Positions 36,447 to 44,770 of a stretch of 64,000 nucleotides of DNA are shown piece after piece. This DNA comes from Anaeropeptidivorans aminofermentans (GTDB lineage Bacteria > Bacillota > Clostridia > Lachnospirales > UBA5962). The notes below the pieces were generated by a model. It saw only the letters and a program-made list of their open reading frames with translations, made no database searches and was not told the DNA's origin. The position numbers and the translations under genes are program-made. Every line of letters begins with the position of its first letter. The first letter of the stretch is position 1. Where the stretch lies: positions 248,001 to 312,000 of the forward strand of contig NZ_OW711693.1 in the NCBI RefSeq assembly GCF_940670685.1. Reading direction: 5' to 3'.

Positions 36447-36487
36447 GGGTCTGCTGCGAAATTTATTTTGCGGCAGGCTCTTTTTGT
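36447..36487 (+). terminator. Terminator of the transketolase genes
   Basis: GGGTCTGCTGC and GCGGCAGGCTC pair (with G-U pairs) around an AT loop, then TTTTTG. Confidence 0.65.
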
Positions 36488-36651
36488 TTAAAGCTCTTTG
36501 AGCTTTAAACGAGATTGTATAATAGTATTTTATTGCTTTACTTAGCTAAGCCACGAAACACGCTGTTTCCCTTAATGGGGTAAATAATTTAAGCTTTGCT
36601 TTAAATTATGATATTCCCAGAATTAATTTTGGAACGCTGCACATTCCTATG

Positions 36652-36870
36652 GTATAGTAAATTTGCCTTTCTTCCGCAGTATAGTGAATTTGCTTTTCTA
36701 CCCAAGGAAATATTTGGATTCAGGTGGTTTAAAATAAGAGAAAAGCAAATTTACAACACGTTGCTTTTTTGTTTATTCAAGTATACACGTAACGGGCTCC
36801 GAGAAGGCATAAAATCAAGGCAAAGCAAACTTACAATGCTACTATTTTATTCTAATTCGACTATAACTGG
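36652..36870. repeat. Family F repeat, copy F1
   Basis: TATAGTAAATTTGCC at 36654, a nested TATAGTGAATTTGC at 36681, then GAGAAAAGCAAATTTAC and AACGGGCTCCGAGAAGGCAT with AAAATCAAGGCAAAGCAAAC. The CGGGCTCCGAGAAGGC core returns near 40.6 and 43.0 kb. It looks like two elements, one inside the other. A 102-codon frame across it is a by-product. Confidence 0.6.
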
Positions 36871-36910
36871 CAATATTGAAGTTATGAGAGCTAAAGATGC
36901 AACAGTTTTT

Positions 36911-36974
36911 ATGTAAAGCTTACTTGACATACGGAATAAATAGTTTTATAATTGATGTAAAGTAAGCTTTACAT
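36911..36974 (+). promoter_or_regulatory. Promoter and palindromic operator of the XRE gene
   Basis: TTGACA (36924-36929) and TATAAT (36947-36952) are separated by 17 bases, a near-consensus promoter. A perfect palindrome ATGTAAAGTAAGCTTTACAT lies at 36955-36974, around the expected start of transcription, and a second half-site run ATGTAAAGCTTAC at 36911-36923 touches the -35 box. This fits binding and repression by the regulator encoded next. Confidence 0.75.
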
Positions 36975-36995
36975 GAAAGGAGAGGAACATTATAA

Positions 36996-37208
36996 TTGAA
37001 AAATAAGATTGAAGAACTTCGAAGAATAAAAAATATAAATCAAGACCAGCTGGCAGAAGCCCTTGAAGTATCAAGGCAGACCATAAGCTCGCTTGAAAAC
37101 GGGCGTTATAACCCTTCAATAATTCTTGCTTTTAAAATAGCCAGATATTTTGAGCAGACTATCGAAGATATATTTATCTATGAGGAGGAAAAAAATGAAG
37201 AAAGGTAA
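36996..37208 (+). CDS. Small XRE-family transcriptional regulator
   Basis: The 70-residue protein is a single helix-turn-helix domain: IEELRRIKNINQDQLAEALEVSRQTISSLENGRYNPS. It belongs to the small Cro/C1-type regulators often paired with membrane proteins in Firmicutes. The TTG start at 36996 follows AAAGGAGAGG by about 9 bases. The operator palindrome upstream suggests autoregulation. The stop overlaps the start of the next gene by 14 bases. Confidence 0.92.
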   Translation: MKNKIEELRRIKNINQDQLAEALEVSRQTISSLENGRYNPSIILAFKIARYFEQTIEDIFIYEEEKNEER

Positions 37209-37641
37209 TCTTTATACAGGCATAGGTTTTATACTTACAGGGATTTTGCTTATACTTATAGGATATCTTCTAAGGGAAAATATTGATTCTTCCTTTTTGT
37301 TCGGCTGGTCCGGCGGCTTAATAGGGCCGGGTATCCTATCTTTATATAAATATTATCGCTGGTCCAGCCCTGAAAATGCAGGAGAATATGAAAAAAGGCT
37401 GAAGGAAGAAAAAATAAACCTCAATGACGAAAGAAAAATAATGCTCAGAGATAAATCCGGCCGTATAGCATATGTTATAGGGATGCTTCTGCTTGCGCTG
37501 ATAATTATTATAATTTCTGTTATCAGAATGTTTGACATCGCCAATATAAGCAGATGGCTTGTGCTTGGCATATCCCTTTTCCTTATGTTCCAGTATTTTT
37601 TAGGAATCGTAGTTTACAGGCACCTTTCAAAAAAATTATAA
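37195..37641 (+). CDS. Small membrane protein paired with the XRE regulator
   Basis: The 148-residue protein has four predicted membrane helices: two near the N-terminus (LYTGIGFILTGILLILIGYLL, FLFGWSGGLIGPGILSLY), a charged loop (YEKRLKEEKINLNDERKIMLRDKSGRIAY), and two at the C-terminus. The loop pattern NDERxxxLRxKxG is often seen in DUF2178/DUF3796-like proteins encoded beside XRE regulators. The ATG at 37195 has GAGGAGG just before it. The role is unknown; the gene pair may sense membrane state or a peptide. Confidence 0.8.
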   Translation: MKKGNLYTGIGFILTGILLILIGYLLRENIDSSFLFGWSGGLIGPGILSLYKYYRWSSPENAGEYEKRLKEEKINLNDERKIMLRDKSGRIAYVIGMLLLALIIIIISVIRMFDIANISRWLVLGISLFLMFQYFLGIVVYRHLSKKL

Positions 37642-37755
37642 TATGGGAAATAAACTAAAAAGAGCCAAGTTTATTTCCTGTAGAACCTAATAAGTATCCA
37701 TCAAAAAAGTGATACAAGGCCTTTTCCGTGGATTAAATTCTCTTTTATTGCTATA

Positions 37756-38093
37756 CTATGGTCAATTTCAAATTAAGCAGTAATAAAAATCGTATATTCG
37801 TGAGGATTCAAAAATGCGTTTTAGAAGAAATATAATGAAGCGCCCTTGTGAAACTGCCTTTATTTTATATATTGAAAGGCTTATATCTATTACGGTGTAA
37901 AGGCAATTTCACTATGTTTCCGAAGGAAATCTGTATTTTTATACTATGCGAACTTGGAAAAGAATGCAGGCGCAAGCCTGCAAATCTTTTTTAAGTGAGC
38001 CTTTTCTTATGGTTATCAAACTTATTTTTGTTTGGTAATGATGAATCCGCAGCGAATCAGTTTTTGTTACTTCTTTATAAAAAATTTACTATA
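37756..38093. repeat. Expanded family A copy, A10
   Basis: CTATGGTCAATTTC to AAATTTACTATA, 338 bp. The inner part (ACTGCCTTTATTTTATATATTGAAAGG and AAAGGCAATTTCACTATGTTTCCGAAGGAAATC) matches A9. An additional AAACTTATTTTTGTTTGG-type hairpin is present near 38018-38036. It ends about 55 bases before the MBL-fold gene. Confidence 0.7.
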
Positions 38094-38148
38094 TATCTAT
38101 CTTTATATTTTGGGCGGATATCAATGTGATTTTAAACGGAGGGATGGT

Positions 38149-38844
38149 ATGAAACCTGTTGAAATAAGCAGAAGAAATATTATGTTTACGGAGAAAATGG
38201 GAGAAGAATATGACCTTAATATCGGTCTTATTACGGGAAAACGGCACAATTTTATTATTGATACAGGCCTTGGAAGCGGAAGCGTTAAGCCTATACTTGA
38301 CTATATGAAAGACAGCAGAAAGCCTATTATTGTGATTAATACCCATTTCCATTGGGACCATATATGGGGAAACTCGGTATTTAAGGAAGATATTATTATT
38401 TCCCACAGGAAATGCTATGAGTTTGAAAATAAATACTGGGAAAAGGCCTTTGAAAAATTTAGTGAAAAGGCCGACGGAGAAGTACAGAAAGCCCTTCCCA
38501 ATTTAGTATTTGATAAAAATTTATACTTTCCTGAAGACGGTATCGAATTATTTTTTACTCCCGGTCATAGCGCCGATACCATCAGCATCTATGACCAATT
38601 AGATAAAGTGCTTTATGCAGGGGATAATATCGGGGATACTGCAGATGAAATTGTGCCTTATATTGATACGGATATGGAAACCTTTAAAAGCACAATAGAA
38701 CTATATAAAAATTATGATTTTGATTATTGTATTTCAGGCCATAACAAGCCCCAAGGCAAGGACATAGCAGAAAGAATGGATATTGCCTTGGAGAAGTCTT
38801 GGGAAAAACAGATAGAAAAATGGGGGCTTCCTGAAAAAAGCTAA
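38149..38844 (+). CDS. Metallo-beta-lactamase-fold hydrolase
   Basis: The 231-residue protein has the metal motif THFHWDH (His66, His68, Asp70, His71), then FTPGHSADTISIYD (third His), AGDNIGDTADE (bridging Asp) and ISGHNKPQG (last His). All metal ligands of a binuclear MBL-fold enzyme appear intact. It belongs to the broad glyoxalase II-like group; the substrate is unknown. The start at 38149 has GGAGGG upstream; a longer frame from 38032 runs into a repeat and is rejected. Confidence 0.9.
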   Translation: MKPVEISRRNIMFTEKMGEEYDLNIGLITGKRHNFIIDTGLGSGSVKPILDYMKDSRKPIIVINTHFHWDHIWGNSVFKEDIIISHRKCYEFENKYWEKAFEKFSEKADGEVQKALPNLVFDKNLYFPEDGIELFFTPGHSADTISIYDQLDKVLYAGDNIGDTADEIVPYIDTDMETFKSTIELYKNYDFDYCISGHNKPQGKDIAERMDIALEKSWEKQIEKWGLPEKS

Positions 38845-38869
38845 ACCCCTTTTCATTTTCTTTAGAAAG

Positions 38870-39001
38870 CAAAGTGTATCAGCAGAAATAACAAAAAACT
38901 AGTCCCTCTGAACTTAAAAACGGCATTTTCTTCGGGAAAGCAATATTTTAAGCCTACGTGAATATATGGTTTTGTTACTGTTCCGCTTTAAATTTACTAT
39001 A
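38870..39001. repeat. Family A copy A11, overlapping the end of rpoN
   Basis: On the minus strand it begins TATAGTAAATTTAAAGCGG (39001 downwards), continues ACAGTAACAAAACCATATATTC and carries the AAAATATTGC / CGTTTTTAAGTTC inner arms. Its far end is decayed. The first 27 bases are read as the final codons and stop of rpoN. Confidence 0.75.
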
Positions 39002-40273
39002 TCTTCTCTTTCTTTCGGAAGCCATAGGGATATGAAGCATATCCCTATACTTCGCCACGGTTCTTCTTGAAATACAGATGTTTTTTTCCATGAGGATAGC
39101 TGAAAGGGCGCTGTCGTTCAGAGGGACTTTCTTATCCTCATTTTTGATAAGCTCTCCTATAAGATAGACACAGCGGCTTTTGGAAGGGCTTTTTAAATCA
39201 TTATTTACTTTTCTTGAAAGAAAATATTTAGCCGGATAAACTTTATTGTCAAATTCAATATATTTATCTTTCAAAGCCCGGCTTATAGTGGAAATGTTAA
39301 GGTTTAGGCTTTCCGATATATCCGAAAGGCTCAGGTTTTCAAGATAAGGCTTTTCGCCGAGGAAGAAGGCCTTCTGTTTAAAGCTGATTTCCTTCACGCA
39401 TTTAAGCAAGGTACTGTCTCTTTGGTTCAGCGCGTGTAAAAGATTATCCGCCTGCTGCTGCTTTTCTTTAATATATTTTTTTATTTGAGGCGTATTGGAA
39501 TAATTGAGATATTCCTCATGGTCCCTGTTTATTTCTACATTAATTCTGCCCTCTTTGTTAATTCCTGCAGAAAGGATTCCGTTCTGATTTGTGATATAGG
39601 CATCGGGAATAATGTATATGGAGGGAGCGGCTTTATAGCCGTTTCCCGGAAGAGGGTTCAGGCTTTCTATGACGGAGCAGGCATAGATAATTTCTTCTTC
39701 TCTGGCAGAGAGGCTTTTGGCTATTTTTCTATATTGTTTTTTTGAAAGCTCTTTTAAATAGAATTTTATGATTTCTTCTATGTAAAGGGGCTTTTCGTTA
39801 AGCCTTCTTGCTTGAAGAATAAGGCATTCTTTAAGGCTTCCCGCACCTACACCGGCCGGCTCCATGGCTTTCAGGAGCTTTATAAGCTTTTTTACTGTGC
39901 CTACAGGCAGATTCAGGTCATTGGAAATTTCCTCTGAAGAAATTTTTAAATATCCGCTTTCGTCTACCATGGAAATAATAGCCCGAAGGATTAGGGCTTC
40001 TCTTTTTGTAATTTTCAAGTCGTAAACTTGAGCTTCTAAGGCTTCATAAAGGCTCTCTCCTTCCGGAACCCCGTAATTCTCATTATCGGGGAGCATGACA
40101 GAAGAAAAGGGGCGTATCCTTTCGGGGGGAGAGATTTCAATAAAGGGGTTCTCGTCTGAAATAAACTTTATATACTCCTCAAGGGCTGCTGTATTCATTT
40201 TAAGCATTTCAAGGGACCTGTAAAGGGCTGGAGAAATCATGGTTTTTTGGCTTAGGGCTATATTTATGTCCAT
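38975..40273 (-). CDS. rpoN: RNA polymerase sigma-54 factor
   Basis: The 432-residue sigma factor recognises -24/-12 promoters and needs an AAA+ activator. Region I (MISPALYRSLEMLKMNTAALEEYI) binds activator and core; the core-binding domain and a helix-turn-helix (LSLSDISESLNLNISTISRALKDKYIE) follow. The RpoN box is ISRRTVAKYRDML near the C-terminus. After the usual end (ASERKRR) the frame runs on as YSKFKAEQ, encoded by a family A repeat. The start has AGAGGTG. Its partners, an NtrC-type activator and a clear sigma-54 promoter, lie within 6 kb. Confidence 0.96.
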   Translation of the reverse strand: MDINIALSQKTMISPALYRSLEMLKMNTAALEEYIKFISDENPFIEISPPERIRPFSSVMLPDNENYGVPEGESLYEALEAQVYDLKITKREALILRAIISMVDESGYLKISSEEISNDLNLPVGTVKKLIKLLKAMEPAGVGAGSLKECLILQARRLNEKPLYIEEIIKFYLKELSKKQYRKIAKSLSAREEEIIYACSVIESLNPLPGNGYKAAPSIYIIPDAYITNQNGILSAGINKEGRINVEINRDHEEYLNYSNTPQIKKYIKEKQQQADNLLHALNQRDSTLLKCVKEISFKQKAFFLGEKPYLENLSLSDISESLNLNISTISRALKDKYIEFDNKVYPAKYFLSRKVNNDLKSPSKSRCVYLIGELIKNEDKKVPLNDSALSAILMEKNICISRRTVAKYRDMLHIPMASERKRRYSKFKAEQ

Positions 40274-40374
40274 ATGGTTACACCTCTAAGTTAAAGTTTT
40301 TATGATTACGGTTACACTCAGATAAAAGCAAAACAGTAAAGCTGTAAAGTTAGCAAAGATAAAAACATCTTTGT

Positions 40375-40504
40375 TATAGTAAAACAACTTTAAAGTAGGA
40401 ACAAAAGCCTATTTTTTATAAACGGCTTAATATAATAGAACCCCTTCTATTAAGCCATTCAAAATATACGGTTTTTGTTACTGTAATCTAATTGTTTTAC
40501 TATA
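40375..40504. repeat. Family C palindromic repeat, copy C3
   Basis: TATAGTAAAACAACTTTAAAG to AATTGTTTTACTATA. Arms GGAACAAAAGCC and GGTTTTTGTTACTG, inner AAACGGCTTAATATAATAG and CTATTAAGCCATTC. Confidence 0.85.
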
Positions 40505-40652
40505 ACTATAAGGGGACGTTGGCCTGAAAACACTTTTACAGTTTCCCTGTAAGTGTTTTCAGGTTCACTAAGTATAAATTTGATTTTCCTTTATTTGATG
40601 CCTTCTCGGAGCCCGTTACACAGCGGTAAGAAGAGCAAATTTACTATATATT
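40505..40652. repeat. Composite repeat with family B and F parts, copy F2
   Basis: It holds a perfect hairpin CCTGAAAACACTT / AAGTGTTTTCAGG shared with family B, in inverse, then ATTTGATGCCTTCTCGGAGC and CCGTTACACAGCGGTAAG shared with family F, ending AGAGCAAATTTACTATA. The remaining spacer to 40956 is AT-rich without a gene. Confidence 0.6.
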
Positions 40653-40956
40653 TTATAGCTTGTTAAATGAAATAAACTAAGGTTTATGCCTTAGCAGTCA
40701 AGAGCTTCGTACCTTAAAATGAATGCATAAGGGATTATTTTCAAGCTTATGGTCTATAAGAGCAAGAACAATATATTTATACAATATTTATTGTTATCCT
40801 GTTCTTTGGAAAATTCATATATTTACATTTTAATACTAAAATAGTATTATTGAAATATCCATTGTAAATTATTGTGCCAAAACACCTTATAAATAAAAAT
40901 TTTTTATATGTTATGCTTAAAGGAAAATGAAAGCCTTAAATATTAAGAGGTGGATT

Positions 40957-42933
40957 ATGTACAGGAGTATAAGGGTAGCAGGCTTAATAATTATTTTTTT
41001 ATTCTTATTTTCAGGCGCGGCAAAGGGAGAGGTCCTGCCTGGAAAATTAATCAAAGTAGCAGGGGATAATAATTACCCGCCTTACGAATTTATAAGCGAT
41101 TCGGGGGTATATAAAGGGTTTAATAACGATATTATACAGGCCATTTCCATAAACGAAGAGCTTGATATAGAGCTTTACCCCATGGCGTGGCAGGAGGCCA
41201 TGGAAGCCCTTGAAAAGGATGAGGTGGACGTAATCCAGGGTATGACCATAAGCGAGGACAGAGCGAAGCTTTTTGACTTTACCCAAAGCTATATCACAAA
41301 GGAGCAGGTTATTTTTGTTCTCGAAGGAAATGATTATGTTTCGTCCCTTGAAGACTTATACGGGAAAAAGATTTCCTATCAGGCAAACGATATCAATACG
41401 GACTTTATAAGGGATATTCATAATATTGAAAAGCTTCCGAAGGAAAACCAAATCATAGCCATGGAAGCGCTTTTAAATGGGGAAGCTGACGCCTTCATAG
41501 GGGACAGGCATACGGGAAGCTTTTATCTCCAAAAGGAAGGCATTTACGGAAGAATAAAAATCGCAGGCGAACCCTTAAAGACCACCTATTATGCCATTGC
41601 CGTAAAAAAGGGCAATGAGGAGCTTTTGAAGGTTCTTGACGAAGGGGTATCAAATTTAAAGACCAGCGGTACTTATACGAAAATATATAATAAATGGTTT
41701 GGAGAGGTTATTTATGAAGAGGGCCATTATTTAAAGCAGTTTTTGCTTGCGGCATGGGGTGCCTTTTTTGTTGCAGTCATGATAACTTTTTTTACGGTTC
41801 TCATAAATAAGAGGCTGAAAGATGAAGTAGCTAAAAGGACCATGGGTCTTTCTGCCGCCAATGAAGAATTAAACAGTGCCAAATCCCAGCTTGAGCATAA
41901 TTACAGGCTTTTAAATAATATCCTTGGAAGCACTGTTTCAGGGATTATCGCTCTTGATAAAAATTTAGAAATCATAAATATCAATTCAAGGGCAGAGGCC
42001 CTTTTAAAGAAAAAGGCGCTTCTGGGAACCAGCTTTAAAGGCCTTGAATTATATCAATATTTAGGCAATGAAGGCATTTCATCGGCCTTTGAAGGAAACG
42101 TATCCACAGAAAGCATAAAAATAAACCTTGAAGGAAAGGACGAATATATAGACTGCGCCATCAGCCCCGTAACGGAGGAAAAGGGCATCGCTACGGTAAT
42201 ATGCATGCTTACGGACAGAACAGAGGAAATACGCCTTAAAAATATGCTGAATATTCAGGATAAAATGTCCGCTGTGGGAAAGCTTACCACAAGCATTGCC
42301 TATGAGCTTCGAAACCCTCTTACGGCTATAAAAGCATATATAGACCTTCTGCCCCTTAAAATAGATAATCCTGATTTCAGAAAGCGTATGTCTGAAATTG
42401 TTCCTAAGGAAATTGAAAGAATGAATATCCTCATTGCGAGCCTTCTGGATTATTCAAAGCCGCGGCCGCCTTTACCTCAAAAAATACAGCTGAAAGGGCT
42501 TTTTTCAGATATCATAGGGCTTTTTAACCCTATTATAAGAAGGCAGGGGATAAAGCTGATATGGGATATGGAAAATATTTATATATGGTCCGACAGAAAT
42601 CAAATCAAGCAGGTATTTGTCAATATTATATTAAACAGCATAGAGGCTGTTTCAAGAAACGGCATCATTAAAATATCCGCTAAGGAAGAAGGCGATTTTG
42701 CTTTGATAGAAATAGAGGATAACGGCTTTGGCATTCCTGAGGAGGATTTATCGAAGATATTCGATGTCTTTTATACTTCTGCCAATAAGAAAAACGGCAC
42801 GGGCATGGGCCTTAGCGTAAGCTATCAGTTCGTTCGGGAAAACGGCGGGGATATTTTTTATGAAAGTAAATTAGGAGAAAGCACAAAGGCAATCCTTCGG
42901 CTTCCTCTTTATAAAAGCGAGAACTTTCAATAA
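40957..42933 (+). CDS. Sensor histidine kinase with extracellular SBP-3 domain; phospho-acceptor His replaced by Tyr
   Basis: The protein has about 658 residues. A signal or first membrane helix (RVAGLIIIFLFLFSGAAKG) is followed by a family 3 solute-binding domain (~25-245: IKVAGDNNYPPYEFI, DVIQGMTISEDRAKLFDFTQSY, KIYNKWFG). A second membrane helix (~262-282), a PAS domain (~310-420) and a kinase core come next. The ATPase lobe is complete: N box NIILNSIEAV, DNGFGIPE, FDVFYTS and GTGMGLS. In the dimerisation helix the sequence is SIAYELRNPLTAIKAY, where Tyr (codon 42301-42303) stands in place of the phosphorylated His. The start at 40957 has GAGGTGG; an in-frame ATG at 40927 is possible. It is followed by its likely partner regulator. 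Confidence 0.9.
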   Translation: MYRSIRVAGLIIIFLFLFSGAAKGEVLPGKLIKVAGDNNYPPYEFISDSGVYKGFNNDIIQAISINEELDIELYPMAWQEAMEALEKDEVDVIQGMTISEDRAKLFDFTQSYITKEQVIFVLEGNDYVSSLEDLYGKKISYQANDINTDFIRDIHNIEKLPKENQIIAMEALLNGEADAFIGDRHTGSFYLQKEGIYGRIKIAGEPLKTTYYAIAVKKGNEELLKVLDEGVSNLKTSGTYTKIYNKWFGEVIYEEGHYLKQFLLAAWGAFFVAVMITFFTVLINKRLKDEVAKRTMGLSAANEELNSAKSQLEHNYRLLNNILGSTVSGIIALDKNLEIININSRAEALLKKKALLGTSFKGLELYQYLGNEGISSAFEGNVSTESIKINLEGKDEYIDCAISPVTEEKGIATVICMLTDRTEEIRLKNMLNIQDKMSAVGKLTTSIAYELRNPLTAIKAYIDLLPLKIDNPDFRKRMSEIVPKEIERMNILIASLLDYSKPRPPLPQKIQLKGLFSDIIGLFNPIIRRQGIKLIWDMENIYIWSDRNQIKQVFVNIILNSIEAVSRNGIIKISAKEEGDFALIEIEDNGFGIPEEDLSKIFDVFYTSANKKNGTGMGLSVSYQFVRENGGDIFYESKLGESTKAILRLPLYKSENFQ

Positions 42934-42948
42934 GAATAAGCCGCGGCT

Positions 42949-43056
42949 TATAGTAAATTTGCTTTTCTTACCGCTATGAAACAGTCTTCGAGAAGGCATA
43001 AAATCAAGGAAAAGTAAATTTATAACGCTACGGTTTTACTTTTATTCGAGTATAGA
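42949..43056. repeat. Family F repeat, copy F3, between kinase and regulator genes
   Basis: TATAGTAAATTTGCTTTTC with the inverse GGAAAAGTAAATTTATA, the core TCTTCGAGAAGGCATAAAAT and a TTTTATTCGAGTATA end. A partial family A end (GGTAAATTCTTATAAAGAAG) follows at 43124. The 266-base gap thus splits an expected two-gene operon. Confidence 0.65.
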
Positions 43057-43199
43057 AAACAGAGCGGATATTTAAGATGCTCTGGGGGTTTAGGGGTGCT
43101 GGTTTAGATTTGAACTAAAACCTGGTAAATTCTTATAAAGAAGTAACAAAGAACTATTTCTATAGATTTCATTCACTGTAAAAATAACGGAGGTAAGCG

Positions 43200-44594
43200 A
43201 TGAAGAACATATTGATTATAGACGACGAGCCTTCTATTTTAGTTGCTCTTGAATTTTCCCTGAATGATATATATAAAGTGCAGACGTCTTCAAGCGTTCC
43301 GGAGGCCTTTGCCATTCTCGAAAACAAAGAAACAGACCTTATCCTTCTTGACCAAAGGCTTGGAGAATATGACGGCCTTGAGGTTTTAATCAATATAAAG
43401 AAGAAATATCCCTATATTCCCGTAATCGCCATGACTGCCTACGGAAGCATTGAATCTTCCATCAAGGCCATGCAGAACGGGGCTTATTACTATATAACAA
43501 AGCCGCTTGATTTACCCGGATTGCGAAGCCTTATTTCAAAGGCCCTTGATTATCAGATTCTTGAAGAGCAGGTGGCCTATTTAAAGCAGGAGCTCAGCGG
43601 AAAATACGCTTCAAGCATCATCATAGGAAAGCACAAGGCCATGGCCAATATTATAGACACGGTGGAAAGGATTAAGGACCTGAACGTAAACGTATTGATA
43701 ACAGGCGAAAGCGGAACGGGGAAAGAGGTCATTGCAAGGGCCGTCCATTATTCCGGCGAAAGGGCGGAAAGGCCTTTGCAGATTATAAACTGCGCCGCCA
43801 TCCCCTATAATCTTCTTGAAAGCGAACTTTTCGGCTATGAGAAAGGAGCCTTTACAGGAGCTTCCGTATCCAAAAAGGGGAGAATAGAGCTTGCCCAGGG
43901 GGGCGATGTATTCCTTGACGAAATAGGGGATATGGAAATGGGCCTCCAGGCGAAGCTTTTAAGGGTGATACAGGAAAGAAAGATTTCACGCCTTGGAAGC
44001 GAAGGGGATATTGACCTTGATGTAAGGTTTATCGCAGCAACCAATAAGGATTTAAAAGAAGAAATTTTAAAAGGGAAATTCAGGGAGGATTTATATTACA
44101 GGCTCAATGTTATAAGCCTTCATATGCCGGCCCTGAGAGAAAGAAAGGAAGATATCCCCGCCTTTATTATACATTTTCTTGAAAAGTTCAATAAAAAGTT
44201 CAATAAGAATATCCGCTTTATTTCCCCGGAAGCAGGGCAGGTATTGAAAAGCTATGACTATCCGGGAAATGTAAGAGAGCTTGAAAATATAATGGAAAGA
44301 GCCGTCGCCCTTTCTCATGATGAGACTTTAAATTTTTCGGATTTGCCGGGAGAGCTTGTTTCAAATGTCAATACGGATTTATTCGATAATTACATCATAA
44401 CCCATATTGGGGAAAGCCTTAGAGAAGCCGAAAAGAAGCTTACTTTAGCCACCTTAAAGCATTTTAAGGGCAATAAAAGAAAGGCGGCAGAGGTTTTAGG
44501 ATTAAGCGAAAGGCATTTAAGAACGAAAATAAAAGAATATGAAGATGAAATCCCCGAAGGGGAAATTTTTTCCGACAGGGAAAATAATTCATAA
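43200..44594 (+). CDS. Sigma-54-dependent response regulator (NtrC family)
   Basis: The 464-residue regulator has three domains. The receiver (1-120) has the acidic pair Asp8-Asp9, phospho-acceptor Asp51 (LILLDQRLG), Thr79 and Lys101, all intact. The AAA+ domain (~140-375) has Walker A GESGTGKE (169-176), the sigma-54 contact loop GAFTGA (216-221) and Walker B GGDVFLDEIGD. The Fis-type helix-turn-helix is at the end: NKRKAAEVLGLSERHLRTKI. It activates transcription by sigma-54 polymerase from a bound upstream site. The likely target is the LIV-type transporter gene set directly downstream. GGAGG site. Confidence 0.96.
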   Translation: MKNILIIDDEPSILVALEFSLNDIYKVQTSSSVPEAFAILENKETDLILLDQRLGEYDGLEVLINIKKKYPYIPVIAMTAYGSIESSIKAMQNGAYYYITKPLDLPGLRSLISKALDYQILEEQVAYLKQELSGKYASSIIIGKHKAMANIIDTVERIKDLNVNVLITGESGTGKEVIARAVHYSGERAERPLQIINCAAIPYNLLESELFGYEKGAFTGASVSKKGRIELAQGGDVFLDEIGDMEMGLQAKLLRVIQERKISRLGSEGDIDLDVRFIAATNKDLKEEILKGKFREDLYYRLNVISLHMPALRERKEDIPAFIIHFLEKFNKKFNKNIRFISPEAGQVLKSYDYPGNVRELENIMERAVALSHDETLNFSDLPGELVSNVNTDLFDNYIITHIGESLREAEKKLTLATLKHFKGNKRKAAEVLGLSERHLRTKIKEYEDEIPEGEIFSDRENNS

Positions 44595-44604
44595 TAAAAC
44601 ATTC

Positions 44605-44640
44605 TATAAGGCCTTATTATAATACAGAAGGCCTTATAAT
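44605..44640 (+). promoter_or_regulatory. Paired AAGGCCTT palindromes: candidate activator site or hairpin
   Basis: ATAAGGCCTTAT (44606-44617) and GAAGGCCTTATAA (44627-44639) lie about 125-150 bases upstream of the sigma-54 promoter, the usual place for binding of an NtrC-type activator. The same bases can fold into one stem (TATAAGGCCTT with AAGGCCTTATA), so a transcriptional stop after the regulator gene is an alternative. Confidence 0.45.
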
Positions 44641-44722
44641 TTTCTGATTGGCTTTATGGATAATGGTGAATAAACATAGTGTAACAATCCGATTTAAGAC
44701 AAATTTTATATAATTCTTACAA

Positions 44723-44755
44723 AAAAAGGCCCCAGTCTGCGACTGGGGCCTTTTT
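44723..44755 (+). terminator. Terminator of the regulator gene
   Basis: AAAAAGGCCCCAGTC TGC GACTGGGGCCTTTTT, a 15 bp stem ending in Ts. The last Ts abut the sigma-54 promoter. Confidence 0.9.
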
Positions 44756-44770
44756 GGCACGGTTTTTGCT
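44754..44770 (+). promoter_or_regulatory. Sigma-54 (-24/-12) promoter of the LIV-type transporter
   Basis: TTGGCACGGTTTTTGCT matches the TGGCACGNNNNTTGCW consensus at all fixed positions. GG at 44756-44757 and GC at 44768-44769 are separated by exactly 10 bases. It lies ~105 bases before the binding-protein gene. Confidence 0.93.

Noticed and set aside
36608-36916. 102-codon frame upstream of the XRE gene
   Set aside because: It crosses family F repeats and the operator region; the start has no ribosome binding site.
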